From Thermosporothrix hazakensis (GTDB lineage Bacteria; Chloroflexota; Ktedonobacteria; Ktedonobacterales; Ktedonobacteraceae): a DNA stretch of 59,050 nucleotides. A program made the position numbers and the translations under genes. Of this stretch, positions 50,938 to 58,448 are shown piece by piece. Location: the NCBI RefSeq assembly GCF_003253565.1, contig NZ_QKUF01000033.1, forward strand, positions 1-59,050. Reading direction: 5' to 3'. A model generated the notes under the pieces. It searched no databases and was not told where the DNA came from. It saw nothing but the letters and a program-made list of their open reading frames with translations. Positions within the stretch are counted from its first letter, which is position 1; each line of letters opens with the position of its first letter.

Positions 50938-51747
50938 ATGGATAAAAAAGGAGCGAAAGGCGGATTGGTCTTCCTGCTGGTCGCGTCCGCACAGTCCGCC
51001 ACGGCACAGCTTCTTTCAGCCTGTGAAGCACTGGTACAGCTCATGCCACAGCTTCGGCGCATTGATGCCACCGCAAGCGCCATCGAGGAGTGTATCAAGG
51101 CCGGACAGGATGCCATCGCTTGCTGTCCTCTAAAAGAGGCAAGCAAACTGCATAAAGCCTATCCCGACACCGTTGTGACGCTGGCCGCCGATCCCACGAT
51201 CACGGCCCATTATCTTCTCGCCACTCTGGACCCCTCGGCGGTGAGCAACATTATTTTCGCGGAACGCAGTCGCCGGGCCGCCATCAACTGTCGTCCCCAC
51301 CAGCGCCATGCCTATCAGTTCACTGTGACCGGGCTGGTGTTCGATCAGGAGGGCTCTCATCTCTTTTTGATTCCTCGAGCAAAAGGGCGCTGGTTCCCGC
51401 CCGGTGGTCACGTGGAAGAGGGTGAGTTCCCACATGAGGCGCTTATACGAGAAATACATGAAGAGACAGGCTATACCGTAACTTTTCTACAGCAACCCGC
51501 CGAGACAGGCTTGCGGATAGAGAACACCTATTTCGTGCCTCATCCCTACCGTACCTTGCTTGTTGATCTGGGCACACATTATCATTTCGATCTACTCTAT
51601 CTCTGTCGGGTCGCCAGCCCGCCACCGGAGCCAACCGAATATAACGGGCAATGGTTCCTGCCCACACAAGCACTGGAATTGCCGCTGCCTCGGGAGCTTG
51701 CCCGCATTCTTCAGGAATTACCGAAGCCGCTTTTACACGATATATAA
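50938..51747 (+). CDS. Nudix hydrolase with an N-terminal degenerate kinase-like domain
   Basis: This 269-residue protein has a full Nudix box: GGHVEEGEFPHEALIREIHEETG (residues 156-178) has the G-x5-E-x7-R-E-x2-E-E spacing. The substrate is a nucleoside diphosphate linked to some group. The first 115 residues may be a decayed guanylate-kinase-like fold: GGLVFLLVASAQSATAQLL has the place of the P-loop, without its GxxGxGK, and KAYPDTVVTLAADPT resembles the strand before the lid of GMK. That part is speculative. Shine-Dalgarno AGAGGAG lies 10 bases before ATG 50938. A large hairpin ends the unit at 51778-51830. Confidence 0.82.
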   Translation: MDKKGAKGGLVFLLVASAQSATAQLLSACEALVQLMPQLRRIDATASAIEECIKAGQDAIACCPLKEASKLHKAYPDTVVTLAADPTITAHYLLATLDPSAVSNIIFAERSRRAAINCRPHQRHAYQFTVTGLVFDQEGSHLFLIPRAKGRWFPPGGHVEEGEFPHEALIREIHEETGYTVTFLQQPAETGLRIENTYFVPHPYRTLLVDLGTHYHFDLLYLCRVASPPPEPTEYNGQWFLPTQALELPLPRELARILQELPKPLLHDI

Positions 51748-51777
51748 TCTTTTCTCATTTCGTTCCTGCTCTCGGGA

Positions 51778-51830
51778 GAGCCAAAAAGCAAGCGACCATC
51801 TTTTTTTCGAGTCGCTCCGCTTTTTGGCTC
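51778..51830 (+). terminator. Large two-part hairpin terminator
   Basis: GAGCCAAAAAGC (51778-51789) pairs with GCTTTTTGGCTC (51819-51830), and inner AGCGAC with GTCGCT. TTTATG follows. It ends the Nudix gene, just upstream of the ABC-transporter promoter. Confidence 0.65.
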
Positions 51831-51838
51831 TTTATGCA

Positions 51839-51868
51839 TTGACATTCACGACTCTACAAGCTAATAAT
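51839..51868 (+). promoter_or_regulatory. Promoter of the polar amino-acid ABC operon
   Basis: TTGACA (51839-51844), an 18-nt spacer and AATAAT (51863-51868) lie about 90 bp upstream of the ATPase gene. Confidence 0.55.
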
Positions 51869-51958
51869 ATTAGCGGTCGCATTGCCTGAGGCAACTGGCG
51901 GCACATTTTTTTGCGAAATTCTCAATCCAGTACCAACCTTGCAAGGAGCACGTCAACC

Positions 51959-52795
51959 ATGCACGACAACATCAACATCCAGCACGCCGCTGCCAGCAAC
52001 AGCGCGTCGTCTGGCATCCCTCCCAGCCCGCCGATTGCTGACGAGATCATCATTCAAACGAAGAAGCTCAACAAGTCTTTCGGAGATAAGCAGGTCCTCA
52101 AAGATATCGATTTCGAGGTACGCAAAGGCGAAGTGGTGGCCCTGATCGGGCCGAGCGGCTCAGGAAAGAGTACACTGATTCGCTGTCTGAATGCCCTCGA
52201 AAAGGCCGATAGTGGCGATATTTATATTCACGGTCAGAAACTCAACCCTCACCTTTCAGTCAAGCAGTTGAGCCCGATACGCCGCGAACTCGGTATGGTC
52301 TTTCAACACTTCAATCTTTTTCCCCATATGACGGTTCTTCAGAACGTCATCGCAGCTCCCTTGCTGGTGCGTAAAATGTCCAGAGATGAAGCAATAGCTC
52401 TTGGTGAATCCCTGTTGGCGAAGGTCGGATTACTGGATAAGCGCGACACCTACCCCTCACGCCTCTCAGGCGGCCAGAAGCAGCGTGTCGCGATAGCGCG
52501 TGCTCTGGCGATGCAGCCCCAGGCGCTCCTTTTCGATGAGCCAACATCGGCCCTTGATCCTGAACTGGTCGGCGAAGTCTTGCGCGTCATGAAGGATCTG
52601 GCATATGAAGGACGCACGATGATCGTCGTGACGCATGAAATGTTCTTCGCGCGCGATGTCTCTGATCGGGTCGTCTTCATGGATAGCGGCAGCATCATAG
52701 AACAGGGCGATCCAGAAGAGCTGTTCCGAGCACCCAAACAGAAACGCACCCAGGCCTTTTTAGAACGCATGCTGGCGCATCTCACGCTGGCGTAA
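51959..52795 (+). CDS. Polar amino-acid ABC transporter ATP-binding protein (GlnQ/HisP type)
   Basis: This 278-residue protein has Walker A GPSGSGKST, Q-loop VFQHFNLFPH, signature LSGGQKQR, Walker B LLFDEPTSALDP and switch His VVTHEM; the phrase MTVLQNV is typical of the polar amino-acid family. The first 25 residues (HAAASNSASSGIPPSPP) are a disordered lead. The start at ATG 51959 follows AAGGAG by 10 bases. Genes for a binding protein and two permeases follow, so all components of an importer are present. Confidence 0.93.
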   Translation: MHDNINIQHAAASNSASSGIPPSPPIADEIIIQTKKLNKSFGDKQVLKDIDFEVRKGEVVALIGPSGSGKSTLIRCLNALEKADSGDIYIHGQKLNPHLSVKQLSPIRRELGMVFQHFNLFPHMTVLQNVIAAPLLVRKMSRDEAIALGESLLAKVGLLDKRDTYPSRLSGGQKQRVAIARALAMQPQALLFDEPTSALDPELVGEVLRVMKDLAYEGRTMIVVTHEMFFARDVSDRVVFMDSGSIIEQGDPEELFRAPKQKRTQAFLERMLAHLTLA

Positions 52796-53009
52796 CAGCT
52801 AGATACAACATCAACACAAAGACAGGTCCCCGCATAAGGGATACCTCTTTGTGACCGGAGGGATACCCTCCCTGTGGGAACAGGCCCCCTTTCTGTTTTC
52901 GCTCTCCTGGCTCGTGGGGAGCATGCCTACCTGTTCCATCTTCCTGCGTGCAGAGCAGGTTTCACCCTGAACCATAACATCTCGTTTTTTAGAAAGGGTT
53001 TATACTATC
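52796..53009 (+). other. Structured intercistronic region in the ABC operon
   Basis: Several hairpins stand in a row: CACAAAGA/TCTTTGTG (around a GGTCCCC/GGGATACC inner stem), GGAGGG/CCCTCC around ATA, and CCTGTGGGAACAGG. Then GGCCCCCTTTCTGTTTT could act as a leaky terminator. This would allow more binding protein than ATPase, or a regulatory RNA. I cannot assign a riboswitch class. Confidence 0.4.
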
Positions 53010-53930
53010 ATGGCGTCTCAACTGCGTAGACGGGCTTTTCTTCAACGTGCCGGTACTCTCGGCGGGCTCCTGATCGCCGGTAGCGCGATTCCCGAAATTC
53101 TGGTTGCTTGTGGCGGCAACGTCCAGACTCCTGTCTCTTCAAGCGCGACCACCATCGCCAGCGAAGGGCTGAAACAACCCGGTGTGTTGCAATGGGGTGC
53201 AGCAGCCACCGGAGGCGCTCCCTATGTGTTTCATGATCCCACCAACCCGACGCAACTGATCGGCTTTGAAGTGGATATCGCCGACGCGCTGGCAAAGCTG
53301 ATGGGTATCAAGGCCAAAATGGTTGAGGTCGAATACCCGCAGCTTGAGCAGGCGCTTCAATCTGGTCGCTTCGACCTGATTATGAACGGTTGGGAGATCA
53401 ACGAGGACCGCAAGAAAACGGAAGTCTTTTCACAGCCGTATTACCGCTATGGACAGCAGATCATTGTACGAAGCGATGATAAGCGTTTTGCCGATAAAAC
53501 CGAGAACGACAACCTCTCACTGAAGGACCTGGAAGGGCTGACCGTCGGGACGGGAGCCGGCTTCAAAGCGGCTGACATCCTGGCAACCAACCCGAAAATT
53601 AAGGTAAAGACCTATGATCCTGACCTGCCATTGAACGATCTGGCGCTTGGACGCCTGGACGCCGTCTTCCTTGATTACCCGATGGCGACCTACTATGTGC
53701 TTGGCGGTGGGCCGACTTCTCAGAAAAACCCGAAGCTCAAACCAATTGGCAAGCCCTTCGAGAGCAGCGACTATGTCATTGCGTTTCTCAAAGGCGACGC
53801 CAACGCGCTGAAGCTCAAGGGCGAGATCGATCAGGCCATCTCACAACTCAAGAAAGATGGCACGCTGCGCAAAATCTATGAACGCTGGAAAATGTGGAAT
53901 GACCAGCAGGCAGAAATTGGCATTCAATAA
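53010..53930 (+). CDS. Amino-acid ABC transporter substrate-binding lipoprotein (Tat signal)
   Basis: This 306-residue protein has a twin-arginine-type signal (RRRAFLQRAG) ending in a lipobox with Cys34 (LVACGG), then the type II periplasmic-binding fold of polar amino-acid receptors: GFEVDIADALAKLMG, FDLIMNGWEINEDRKK and the final TLRKIYERWKMW. The residues lining the site (R/D pair in the first lobe) are not enough to name the amino acid. It follows the structured region, and the first permease gene comes 33 bp later with its own AAGGAGG. Confidence 0.9.
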   Translation: MASQLRRRAFLQRAGTLGGLLIAGSAIPEILVACGGNVQTPVSSSATTIASEGLKQPGVLQWGAAATGGAPYVFHDPTNPTQLIGFEVDIADALAKLMGIKAKMVEVEYPQLEQALQSGRFDLIMNGWEINEDRKKTEVFSQPYYRYGQQIIVRSDDKRFADKTENDNLSLKDLEGLTVGTGAGFKAADILATNPKIKVKTYDPDLPLNDLALGRLDAVFLDYPMATYYVLGGGPTSQKNPKLKPIGKPFESSDYVIAFLKGDANALKLKGEIDQAISQLKKDGTLRKIYERWKMWNDQQAEIGIQ

Positions 53931-53963
53931 CGCGATCTGGTAGAGATTCAAGGAGGTTACACG

Positions 53964-54635
53964 ATGGATCTGGCCCTGCAGGCTCTACCAGCGTTCCTCG
54001 CCGGGGCGCGTGATACAGTGATCTACTGTGTCACCGCCTTTCCCCTGGCGCTTGTACTGGGCCTGGTGCTGGCATTGATGCGCAATGCTCGCACCGTCTG
54101 GCTCCACGGGCCGGCCCGTATCTTTATCGAAGTGATTCGAGGAACGCCGATTCTGGTACAGCTCTATATTCTCTATTATGCGCTTGGTGCCATTCTCGCA
54201 CAATATCATCTGGCGAATATGATAAACGCGTGGTCAGCCGGTATTGCTGCCCTTGCTTTGAACTACGCGGCCTATGAAGCCGAAATTTTTCGCGCCGGGC
54301 TGGCCTCCGTTGAGCAGGGACAAACTGAGGCTGCCTACTCACTTGGTCTCTCGCGCGCGCAGAACTTCTTTCGGATTGTGCTACCTCAGGCAATCCCGCT
54401 GATGATTCCACCATTCGTCAACGATTTTATCTTTATGATCAAGGATTCAGCCATTGTCAGCCTCGTTTCAGGAACCGACCTGACCTCTATCCTGAGTTTC
54501 TGGGTCACGCGACACGGAAGCAACCCGCTGCCGCTCTATGCGCTGGCAATCGTGCTCTATCTGGCAATGAGCCTGCCAACCTCTTTTGTTGCACGCAAAC
54601 TTGAAGCAAGGGTCCGGGCCTCGCTGCAATTCTGA
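53964..54635 (+). CDS. Amino-acid ABC transporter permease
   Basis: This 223-residue protein is a HisM/GlnP-type permease with five helices. The coupling motif EAAYSLGLSRAQNFFRIVLPQAIPLMIPP (EAA loop) and EVIRGTPILVQLYILYYALG are diagnostic. It forms a heterodimer with the next permease. Shine-Dalgarno AAGGAGG lies just upstream of ATG 53964. Confidence 0.92.
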   Translation: MDLALQALPAFLAGARDTVIYCVTAFPLALVLGLVLALMRNARTVWLHGPARIFIEVIRGTPILVQLYILYYALGAILAQYHLANMINAWSAGIAALALNYAAYEAEIFRAGLASVEQGQTEAAYSLGLSRAQNFFRIVLPQAIPLMIPPFVNDFIFMIKDSAIVSLVSGTDLTSILSFWVTRHGSNPLPLYALAIVLYLAMSLPTSFVARKLEARVRASLQF

Positions 54636-54666
54636 GGCTCTCCCGTGGGAGGAACACACGCAAGAA

Positions 54667-55524
54667 ATGCAAAAGCACGCGATTTTGAAGGGGCTTCGGC
54701 CCGCTCCTCAGCGGCATGGCTGGCGTACGGCCTTTGATGCGCTTTTTTATGTCGTTGCTGCTGTAGCAGCGCTCGCTTTTGGTATCTATCTGCTCTCTTA
54801 TCAGAATATCCTTTTTCTCTACTTTCCTGCCTTTTTACAGGGAATGCTGGTCACGCTGGTCGTCTCGCTTATCAGTACCGTGTTCGCCTGCTTGATCGGT
54901 CTGTTGGGTGCGTTTGGGGCGCTTTCATCCTTTCGTCCCGTGCGCTGGCTCACCGTCACCTATGTGGAAGTGGTGCGAGGAACACCCTTTCTGGTGCAGC
55001 TCCTGCTCTGGTACTATGGCTTCGGCCTGGCCCTCGCAAATCTGGGCTTTCATCCCGATCGCATCGCCTTTGATATTATGACGGTGCTGCAAAACAACAG
55101 TCTGGTTCCCGATTCATTCAATAGCTATTTTTACGGTATCATGGCCCTCAGTTTTCATTATGGTGCCTATCTGACAGAGGTTTTTCGTGCGGGCATTCGC
55201 GCCGTTCCCTCCGGTCAGACGGAAGCAGCGCTCAGTCTGGGTCTCGATGCCCGGCAGACCATGCGACATATCGTACTCCCTCAGGCGATTAAACTGGTCA
55301 TTCCTCCCCTGGCAAATAACTTTATTGGTCTGGTTCAGGATAGCTCACTGCTTTCGGCGGTCAGCGTCCTTGAGCTGGAACATATCACGCTGGCTCTGGG
55401 TGCCCCACAAACCGATGCGAATGCGAAGCTGTTTGTCTTCATTTTCGGAGCGCTCTTCTACCTGATTATCTGCTATCCGCTGTCGCTCCTCACACGGCGG
55501 ATGGAGGCTAAACAGCACCACTGA
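54667..55524 (+). CDS. Amino-acid ABC transporter permease
   Basis: This 285-residue protein is a second permease, with VRGTPFLVQLLLWYYGFG, EVFRAGIRAVPSGQTEAALSLGLDARQTMRHIVLPQAIKLVIPP (EAA loop) and a longer N-terminal helix than the first permease. The start at 54667 follows GGGAGGA at a distance of about 14 bases; a longer frame from 54586 would overlap the previous gene. It ends the importer operon before the terminator at 55529. Confidence 0.9.
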   Translation: MQKHAILKGLRPAPQRHGWRTAFDALFYVVAAVAALAFGIYLLSYQNILFLYFPAFLQGMLVTLVVSLISTVFACLIGLLGAFGALSSFRPVRWLTVTYVEVVRGTPFLVQLLLWYYGFGLALANLGFHPDRIAFDIMTVLQNNSLVPDSFNSYFYGIMALSFHYGAYLTEVFRAGIRAVPSGQTEAALSLGLDARQTMRHIVLPQAIKLVIPPLANNFIGLVQDSSLLSAVSVLELEHITLALGAPQTDANAKLFVFIFGALFYLIICYPLSLLTRRMEAKQHH

Positions 55525-55528
55525 GCAA

Positions 55529-55557
55529 GGCACCTGTCACACCGCGTGGCAGGTGCC
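55529..55557 (+). terminator. Terminator of the amino-acid ABC operon
   Basis: GGCACCTGTCAC pairs with GTGGCAGGTGCC (one G-T pair, 5-base loop), followed by TTTGTATT. Confidence 0.8.
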
Positions 55558-55558
55558 T

Positions 55559-55587
55559 TTGTATTCTGATAGCGGCGCGCTTATAAT
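55559..55587 (+). promoter_or_regulatory. Candidate promoter of the cysteine desulfurase gene
   Basis: TTGTAT (55559-55564), a 17-nt spacer and a perfect TATAAT (55582-55587) overlap the T-tract of the terminator before it. Confidence 0.45.
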
Positions 55588-55649
55588 AAGAAGAGAATCA
55601 ATTGTTTCGGAATTGTTTGCATGCTTCGCGCCGTGAAGGGAGGCTCGCC

Positions 55650-56804
55650 ATGACGCATCCAGCGCTCGATCAGAACCCGATCTATCTGGACTATAATGCC
55701 ACGACACCGATAGATCCTGCCGTGCTCGATGGCATGACACAGTATCTCAGTGCCCACTTCGGCAATCCTTCCAGCACGCATTTCTATGGGCGCGCCCCCC
55801 GGGCCGCTATTGCGACCGCTCGGGAACGAGTTGCCCACCTGCTCGATAGCACACCCGAAGAGATCATTTTCACGGGAAGCGGCTCCGAGAGCAATACCCT
55901 GGCACTTCGGGGAACCGCGCTGATGTATCGTGATCGGGGAAACCACATTATCACGCAGCAGACCGAGCATCCAGCCGTGCTTGAAGCCTGTCGTAGTCTT
56001 GAGCGCCTGCATCAATTCCGTGTCACCTATCTGCCCGTCGATCACTATGGACAGGTTTCTCCTGCCGCGCTGGAAGCCGCATTGACGCCTGATACCGTGC
56101 TGGTTTCAATCATGTACGCCAACAACGAGACCGGAACCATTCAGCCAATCAGCGCCCTGGCCTCTATCGCCCATCGACACGGCGTACTCTTCCACACCGA
56201 CGCCTCCCAGGCTGTCGGAAAAGTCCCGGTTCGCGTCTCTGAACTGGGCGTTGATCTGCTCACCATCGCGGGCCATAAACTCTACGCGCCAAAGGGGATC
56301 GGTGCGCTCTACATACGGCGTGGCCTTGATCTGGAACCCTCAATTTATGGGGCAAGTCAGGAACAAGGACGGCGCGCCGGAACCGAGAACGTCGCATTTA
56401 TGGTCGCGCTTGGCATCGCTTGCTTGCTTGCACAAAAGCATCTGGGCTCGCCTCGCCTCCAGGAACTACGCGATCTGCTACAACAGCGTCTTGAGCATCT
56501 GCTTCCCGGCCTTGTGCACTTGAATGGACACCCGAGCGAACGACTTCCCAACACGCTCAACGTGAGCATTGATGGCACTATCGGGGAACAGGTACTTGCC
56601 GCCACCCCTGAAATCGCGGCTTCGACTGGATCTGCCTGTCATGAGGGCATGGCTGAGCCATCGGAAGTGCTGCTTGCTATGGGGCTCTCACAGCAGCGGG
56701 CAATGGCGGCACTTCGTCTCTCGCTCGGTCGTTGGACGACGGAAGAAGAGGTAGAGCAGGCGGCACGCGCAATCGCTCGCAGTGCTCTGGCATTACGCGA
56801 ATAA
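55650..56804 (+). CDS. Cysteine desulfurase (IscS/NifS family)
   Basis: This 384-residue PLP enzyme takes sulfur from Cys. PLP binds at Lys in TIAGHKLYAPKG, His in TQQTEHPAV and Asp in FHTDASQAVG; the sulfur-carrying Cys is in SACHEG, in a short loop as in NifS/class I type. Other marks are YLDYNATTP and YANNETG. The start at 55650 follows GAAGGGAGG. No scaffold protein (IscU/SufU) or tRNA thiolase is next to it, so its sulfur acceptor is not known from the window. Confidence 0.92.
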   Translation: MTHPALDQNPIYLDYNATTPIDPAVLDGMTQYLSAHFGNPSSTHFYGRAPRAAIATARERVAHLLDSTPEEIIFTGSGSESNTLALRGTALMYRDRGNHIITQQTEHPAVLEACRSLERLHQFRVTYLPVDHYGQVSPAALEAALTPDTVLVSIMYANNETGTIQPISALASIAHRHGVLFHTDASQAVGKVPVRVSELGVDLLTIAGHKLYAPKGIGALYIRRGLDLEPSIYGASQEQGRRAGTENVAFMVALGIACLLAQKHLGSPRLQELRDLLQQRLEHLLPGLVHLNGHPSERLPNTLNVSIDGTIGEQVLAATPEIAASTGSACHEGMAEPSEVLLAMGLSQQRAMAALRLSLGRWTTEEEVEQAARAIARSALALRE

Positions 56805-56874
56805 CAGCCGACAGATCCTCAGGAGTTTGTCGTTTTCCCAATACTATTGTCCGTTGCTGAATGGAGTTCTTTGC

Positions 56875-57516
56875 ATGAAGCAATACACCGAACGGTTTCG
56901 CACCAGCTATGATACCGCGGCCGAAGCCTACGCTCGCGATGTATTTCATGAGCTCGATCACAAGCCTTTCGACCGAAGCGTGCTCGATCAGCTTGCCGCA
57001 GACGTGCAGGGACATGTCGCTGATATCGGCTGTGGTCCCGGCCATGTTGCTCGCTACCTGTATGAGCGAGGAGTTGATGTCACAGGAATCGATCTCTCCC
57101 CACAGATGATTGAGGTCGCTCGGCGGCTCACACCAGAAGTCGAATTTCAGCAGGGCAATATGCTGGATCTGGCCTCGTTTCCCTCAGGCGCTTTTGCAGG
57201 CATAGTTGCGCTTTATTCGCTTATTCATATCGAGCGGCCAGACATTCCCACAGCGTTGAGCGAGTTGCACCGGTTGCTTGCACCCGGCGGACTGCTGCTG
57301 CTCTCCTTCCACAAGGGTACGCACACTGTTCACGCCGACAACCTATGGAATGTTCCTGTTGATCTCGACTTTTTCTTTTTCGAGCCTGAAGAGATGGAGG
57401 CCTTCTTACAGCAGGCTGGCTTCCTGCTTGATGCACGGCTTGAACGAGCTCCCTATCCCGGAGTTGAAGCGGAGACACATCGCGTCTATCTGCGAGCGCA
57501 TAAGCCCGCCGCGTAG
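56875..57516 (+). CDS. Class I SAM-dependent methyltransferase
   Basis: This 213-residue protein is a small methyltransferase. Motif I is VADIGCGPGHVARYL, followed by the acidic DVTGIDLS, and LHRLLAPGGLLLLSFHKG is a typical post-motif strand. The N-terminus (YTERFRTSYDTAAEAYARD) is that of the methyltransferase-11/25 group. The substrate is unknown. GGAG lies seven bases before ATG 56875, and the gene follows the desulfurase after 70 bp, possibly in the same operon. Confidence 0.9.
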   Translation: MKQYTERFRTSYDTAAEAYARDVFHELDHKPFDRSVLDQLAADVQGHVADIGCGPGHVARYLYERGVDVTGIDLSPQMIEVARRLTPEVEFQQGNMLDLASFPSGAFAGIVALYSLIHIERPDIPTALSELHRLLAPGGLLLLSFHKGTHTVHADNLWNVPVDLDFFFFEPEEMEAFLQQAGFLLDARLERAPYPGVEAETHRVYLRAHKPAA

Positions 57517-57540
57517 GCGCCACATGCGATACGGAGTGCC

Positions 57541-58020
57541 ATGATTACACCCACACAACAATGCGCTCTTGCTCGGGTTGTCCAGCAGTTGAGCGCTCAC
57601 CATGTTGCGTTTCAGATAACTGGAGGACTGGCCGCACTGATCTATGGCTCGTCTCGCCCGTTATATGATATCGATATCGATGTTGCACAAAAAGATATGC
57701 CGCTTGTCTGCGAACTCTTTCGCAATGCTATCGTCATGCCTCTTGAGCGGCTCCAGGATGAGAATTTCGATATTCTCATGCTCACCATCGAACTTGACGG
57801 CGTCTCTATCGACATCTCACAGGCCGAAGATGCATACTGTATCACGCCCGATGGGAAGCGCTTTCGGATGGAGACCAACCCCGCCACCGCGCGCCGTTGC
57901 TCGTTTGCTGGCCTTGAGCTGCCAGTCCAGCGCAAAGCTGACCTGATCGCCTATAAGCGGCTGGTCGCGCGCGAGACCGACCTGTTCGATATCGCAGCAA
58001 TCACAGAAGTGTCAGGTTGA
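57541..58020 (+). CDS. Nucleotidyltransferase-fold protein (AbiEii/DUF6036-like)
   Basis: This 159-residue protein has the motif of the minimal nucleotidyltransferases, GGLAALIYGSSRPLYDIDID: the GS and DxD of the polymerase-beta fold with the metal-binding Asp residues. A later IDIS could supply the third acid, and the helix RKADLIAYKRL is typical of the family that includes AbiEii toxins, MNT antitoxins and other adenylyltransferases. No toxin partner (AbiEi, HEPN) lies nearby, so it may be an orphan. Its stop lies within the 3' end of the convergent TPM fragment. Confidence 0.8.
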   Translation: MITPTQQCALARVVQQLSAHHVAFQITGGLAALIYGSSRPLYDIDIDVAQKDMPLVCELFRNAIVMPLERLQDENFDILMLTIELDGVSIDISQAEDAYCITPDGKRFRMETNPATARRCSFAGLELPVQRKADLIAYKRLVARETDLFDIAAITEVSG

Positions 58021-58448
58021 CTCCTCTTCGGGCGCGGGCGACTGCTGTGCCTTCTTCCGTCGGACATAGAGGAGCCAGCCACCGCCCGCGACGACGATGA
58101 CGACGATTCCCCCGATAATCCAGGGAAGCAATTGTCCGAGCGGGTTCTGCGCGCCCATGACACCCTTGCTCGTCAGCGTCTTCTCAAGAGAGGCCAGCGC
58201 TGCTAACACGCCCTCGGTGTAGCCCTTGCTCGCCACAACCCGCCGAAACTCATCGCCTGCCTGTTTGGCTTCTTCCCGCGTCAGAGCAACGCCACTGCCA
58301 TACTGCAAAAACAGATAGCGACTATCCGCATTGATGCCAATAATCAGGCCCTGGTTCTTATAATCTCCATTCTGGAAGCGGTAGAGCAGCTTATATAGAT
58401 CATCTCCCACATCAAGCGTCACATCACCACCTGCTCCTTTTATCTTTG
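58012..58448 (-). pseudogene. TPM-domain membrane protein, N-terminal part removed by tnpB element
   Basis: The fragment reads the second half of a TPM domain (LIIGINADSRYLFLQYGSGV, then a helix with AGDEFRRVVASKGYTEGVLAALASLE), a membrane helix (LPWIIGGIVVIVVAGGGWLLYV) and a charged tail. Normal members begin with a signal peptide and a longer domain; here the sequence upstream of 58449 is the end of a tnpB element. A GTG just inside the element is in frame (58453-58455), so a truncated protein could be made, but no signal peptide remains. The N-terminal part must lie beyond the element, outside the window. Confidence 0.75.

Noticed and set aside
52796..53009. A named riboswitch between ABC genes
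   Set aside because: No core motif of a class that I know could be matched by eye; kept only as a structured region.
57541..58020. AbiE-type toxin-antitoxin system
   Set aside because: The nucleotidyltransferase-fold protein is alone; no AbiEi or HEPN partner is next to it.
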